In this document: positions 7,348 to 7,560 of the stretch, piece after piece
How the letters are laid out: the number at the start of each line of letters is the position of its first letter
How positions within the stretch are numbered: the first letter of the stretch is position 1
Assembly (NCBI GenBank): GCA_964584415.1
Contig: CAZOZX010000105.1
Location: forward strand, 1-7,560
DNA length: 7,560 bases
Direction of reading: 5' to 3'
Source of the DNA: PHAA01 sp964584415
Lineage (GTDB): Bacteria > Bacillota > Syntrophomonadia > Syntrophomonadales > Syntrophomonadaceae
Notes under the pieces: model-generated
The model's input: only the letters and a program-made list of their open reading frames with translations
Told to the model about the DNA's origin: nothing
Database searches by the model: none
Program-made: the position numbers and the translations under genes

Positions 7348-7367
7348 TATTAATAATAATTTACTAT
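7335..7367. repeat. 16-bp tandem direct repeat upstream of the operon promoter
   Basis: The sequence AATAATAATTTACTAT occurs at 7335-7350 and again, identical, at 7352-7367, a period of 17 bp. The copy nearer the gene supplies most of the palindrome over the -35 box. The second copy sits just upstream of it. This spacing suggests two adjacent protein sites or a small local duplication of the operator region. Confidence 0.75.
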
Positions 7368-7394
7368 ATTCTTATGATCACGAAAACGATTACA

Positions 7395-7541
7395 TCAATC
7401 CTCATTAATCGGTCGAGATTCTGACAACAAAGCAGCGTCGACTGCCTATCCCCATGCAATTCGAAATTCTTCCAGTAGCAATAGATCACCGGCGGAGGTA
7501 AGCCCACCGGCCTGGATTCTTACTATTTGTTCGTCACCAAG
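7395..7541 (-). pseudogene. possible decayed N-terminal fragment of a DDE (IS1380-like) transposase
   Basis: One minus-strand frame from about 7541 reads a segment around IQAGGLTSAGDLLLLEEF, then a TAG at 7446-7448, then about 16 further residues (AVDAALLSESRPINED) to a TGA at 7395-7397. The GGLTSxxGLLLLxEF-like pattern resembles the N-terminal region of IS1380-family transposases as I recall it. No start codon with a binding site, no catalytic domain and no terminal inverted repeats are visible here, so at most it is a remnant. The rest of the element, if any, lies beyond the right edge or has been lost. The resemblance is from memory on a short stretch, so confidence is low. Confidence 0.3.
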
Positions 7542-7560
7542 TTATGGAAATAGCAATGTA

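Noticed and set aside
6858..7424. Plus-strand open frame of 188 codons opposite the MarR gene
   Set aside because: Its Ser/Arg-rich translation is antisense to a clear MarR gene, runs through the AT-rich promoter region and has no recognisable domain.
7485..7553. Plus-strand frame after a GGAGG tract near the right edge
   Set aside because: There is no start codon at a suitable distance, it ends after about 22 codons at a TAG, and the opposite strand gives a better explanation as a transposase-like remnant.

Overview
The window looks like a chromosomal stretch from a Clostridia-type Firmicute with moderate G+C. This is inferred from the strong GGAGG-type ribosome binding sites, the tightly packed genes, the BmrCD/TM287-288-type ABC exporter pair and the XdhC-family protein. 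I cannot name the species. All six well-supported genes are on the minus strand, so the order of transcription runs from right to left.

Right edge (about 7268-7560): a non-coding, partly AT-rich region. It holds a good sigma-A-like promoter (-35 at 7331-7336, -10 at 7308-7313). A 6+6 bp palindrome (7332-7347) overlaps the -35 box, and a 16-bp sequence occurs twice in tandem (7335-7367). Further upstream (about 7395-7541) is what may be a decayed N-terminal fragment of a DDE transposase.

Centre (1262-7267): a five-gene operon, MarR regulator -> short membrane-anchored HlyD-like adaptor -> lipoprotein RND/HlyD-type adaptor -> ABC exporter half 1 -> ABC exporter half 2. Two junctions are ATGA overlaps and the other gaps are 13 and 31 nt, which indicates one transcript with translational coupling. 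The two ABC halves carry complementary asymmetric changes. Half 1 has Asp for the catalytic Glu and Gln for the switch His. Half 2 keeps both catalytic residues but has an ISQGQ signature. This is the pattern of a heterodimeric exporter with one degenerate and one working ATP site. The likely role is drug or lipid-like compound efflux controlled by the MarR protein, with two adaptors extending the pump beyond the membrane. No outer-membrane channel gene is visible.

Left part (106-1146): an XdhC/CoxI-family maturation factor for a molybdenum hydroxylase. It lies 115 nt downstream of the exporter on the same strand and is probably functionally unrelated. The first 48 bases may hold the end of a convergent plus-strand gene, with weak support.
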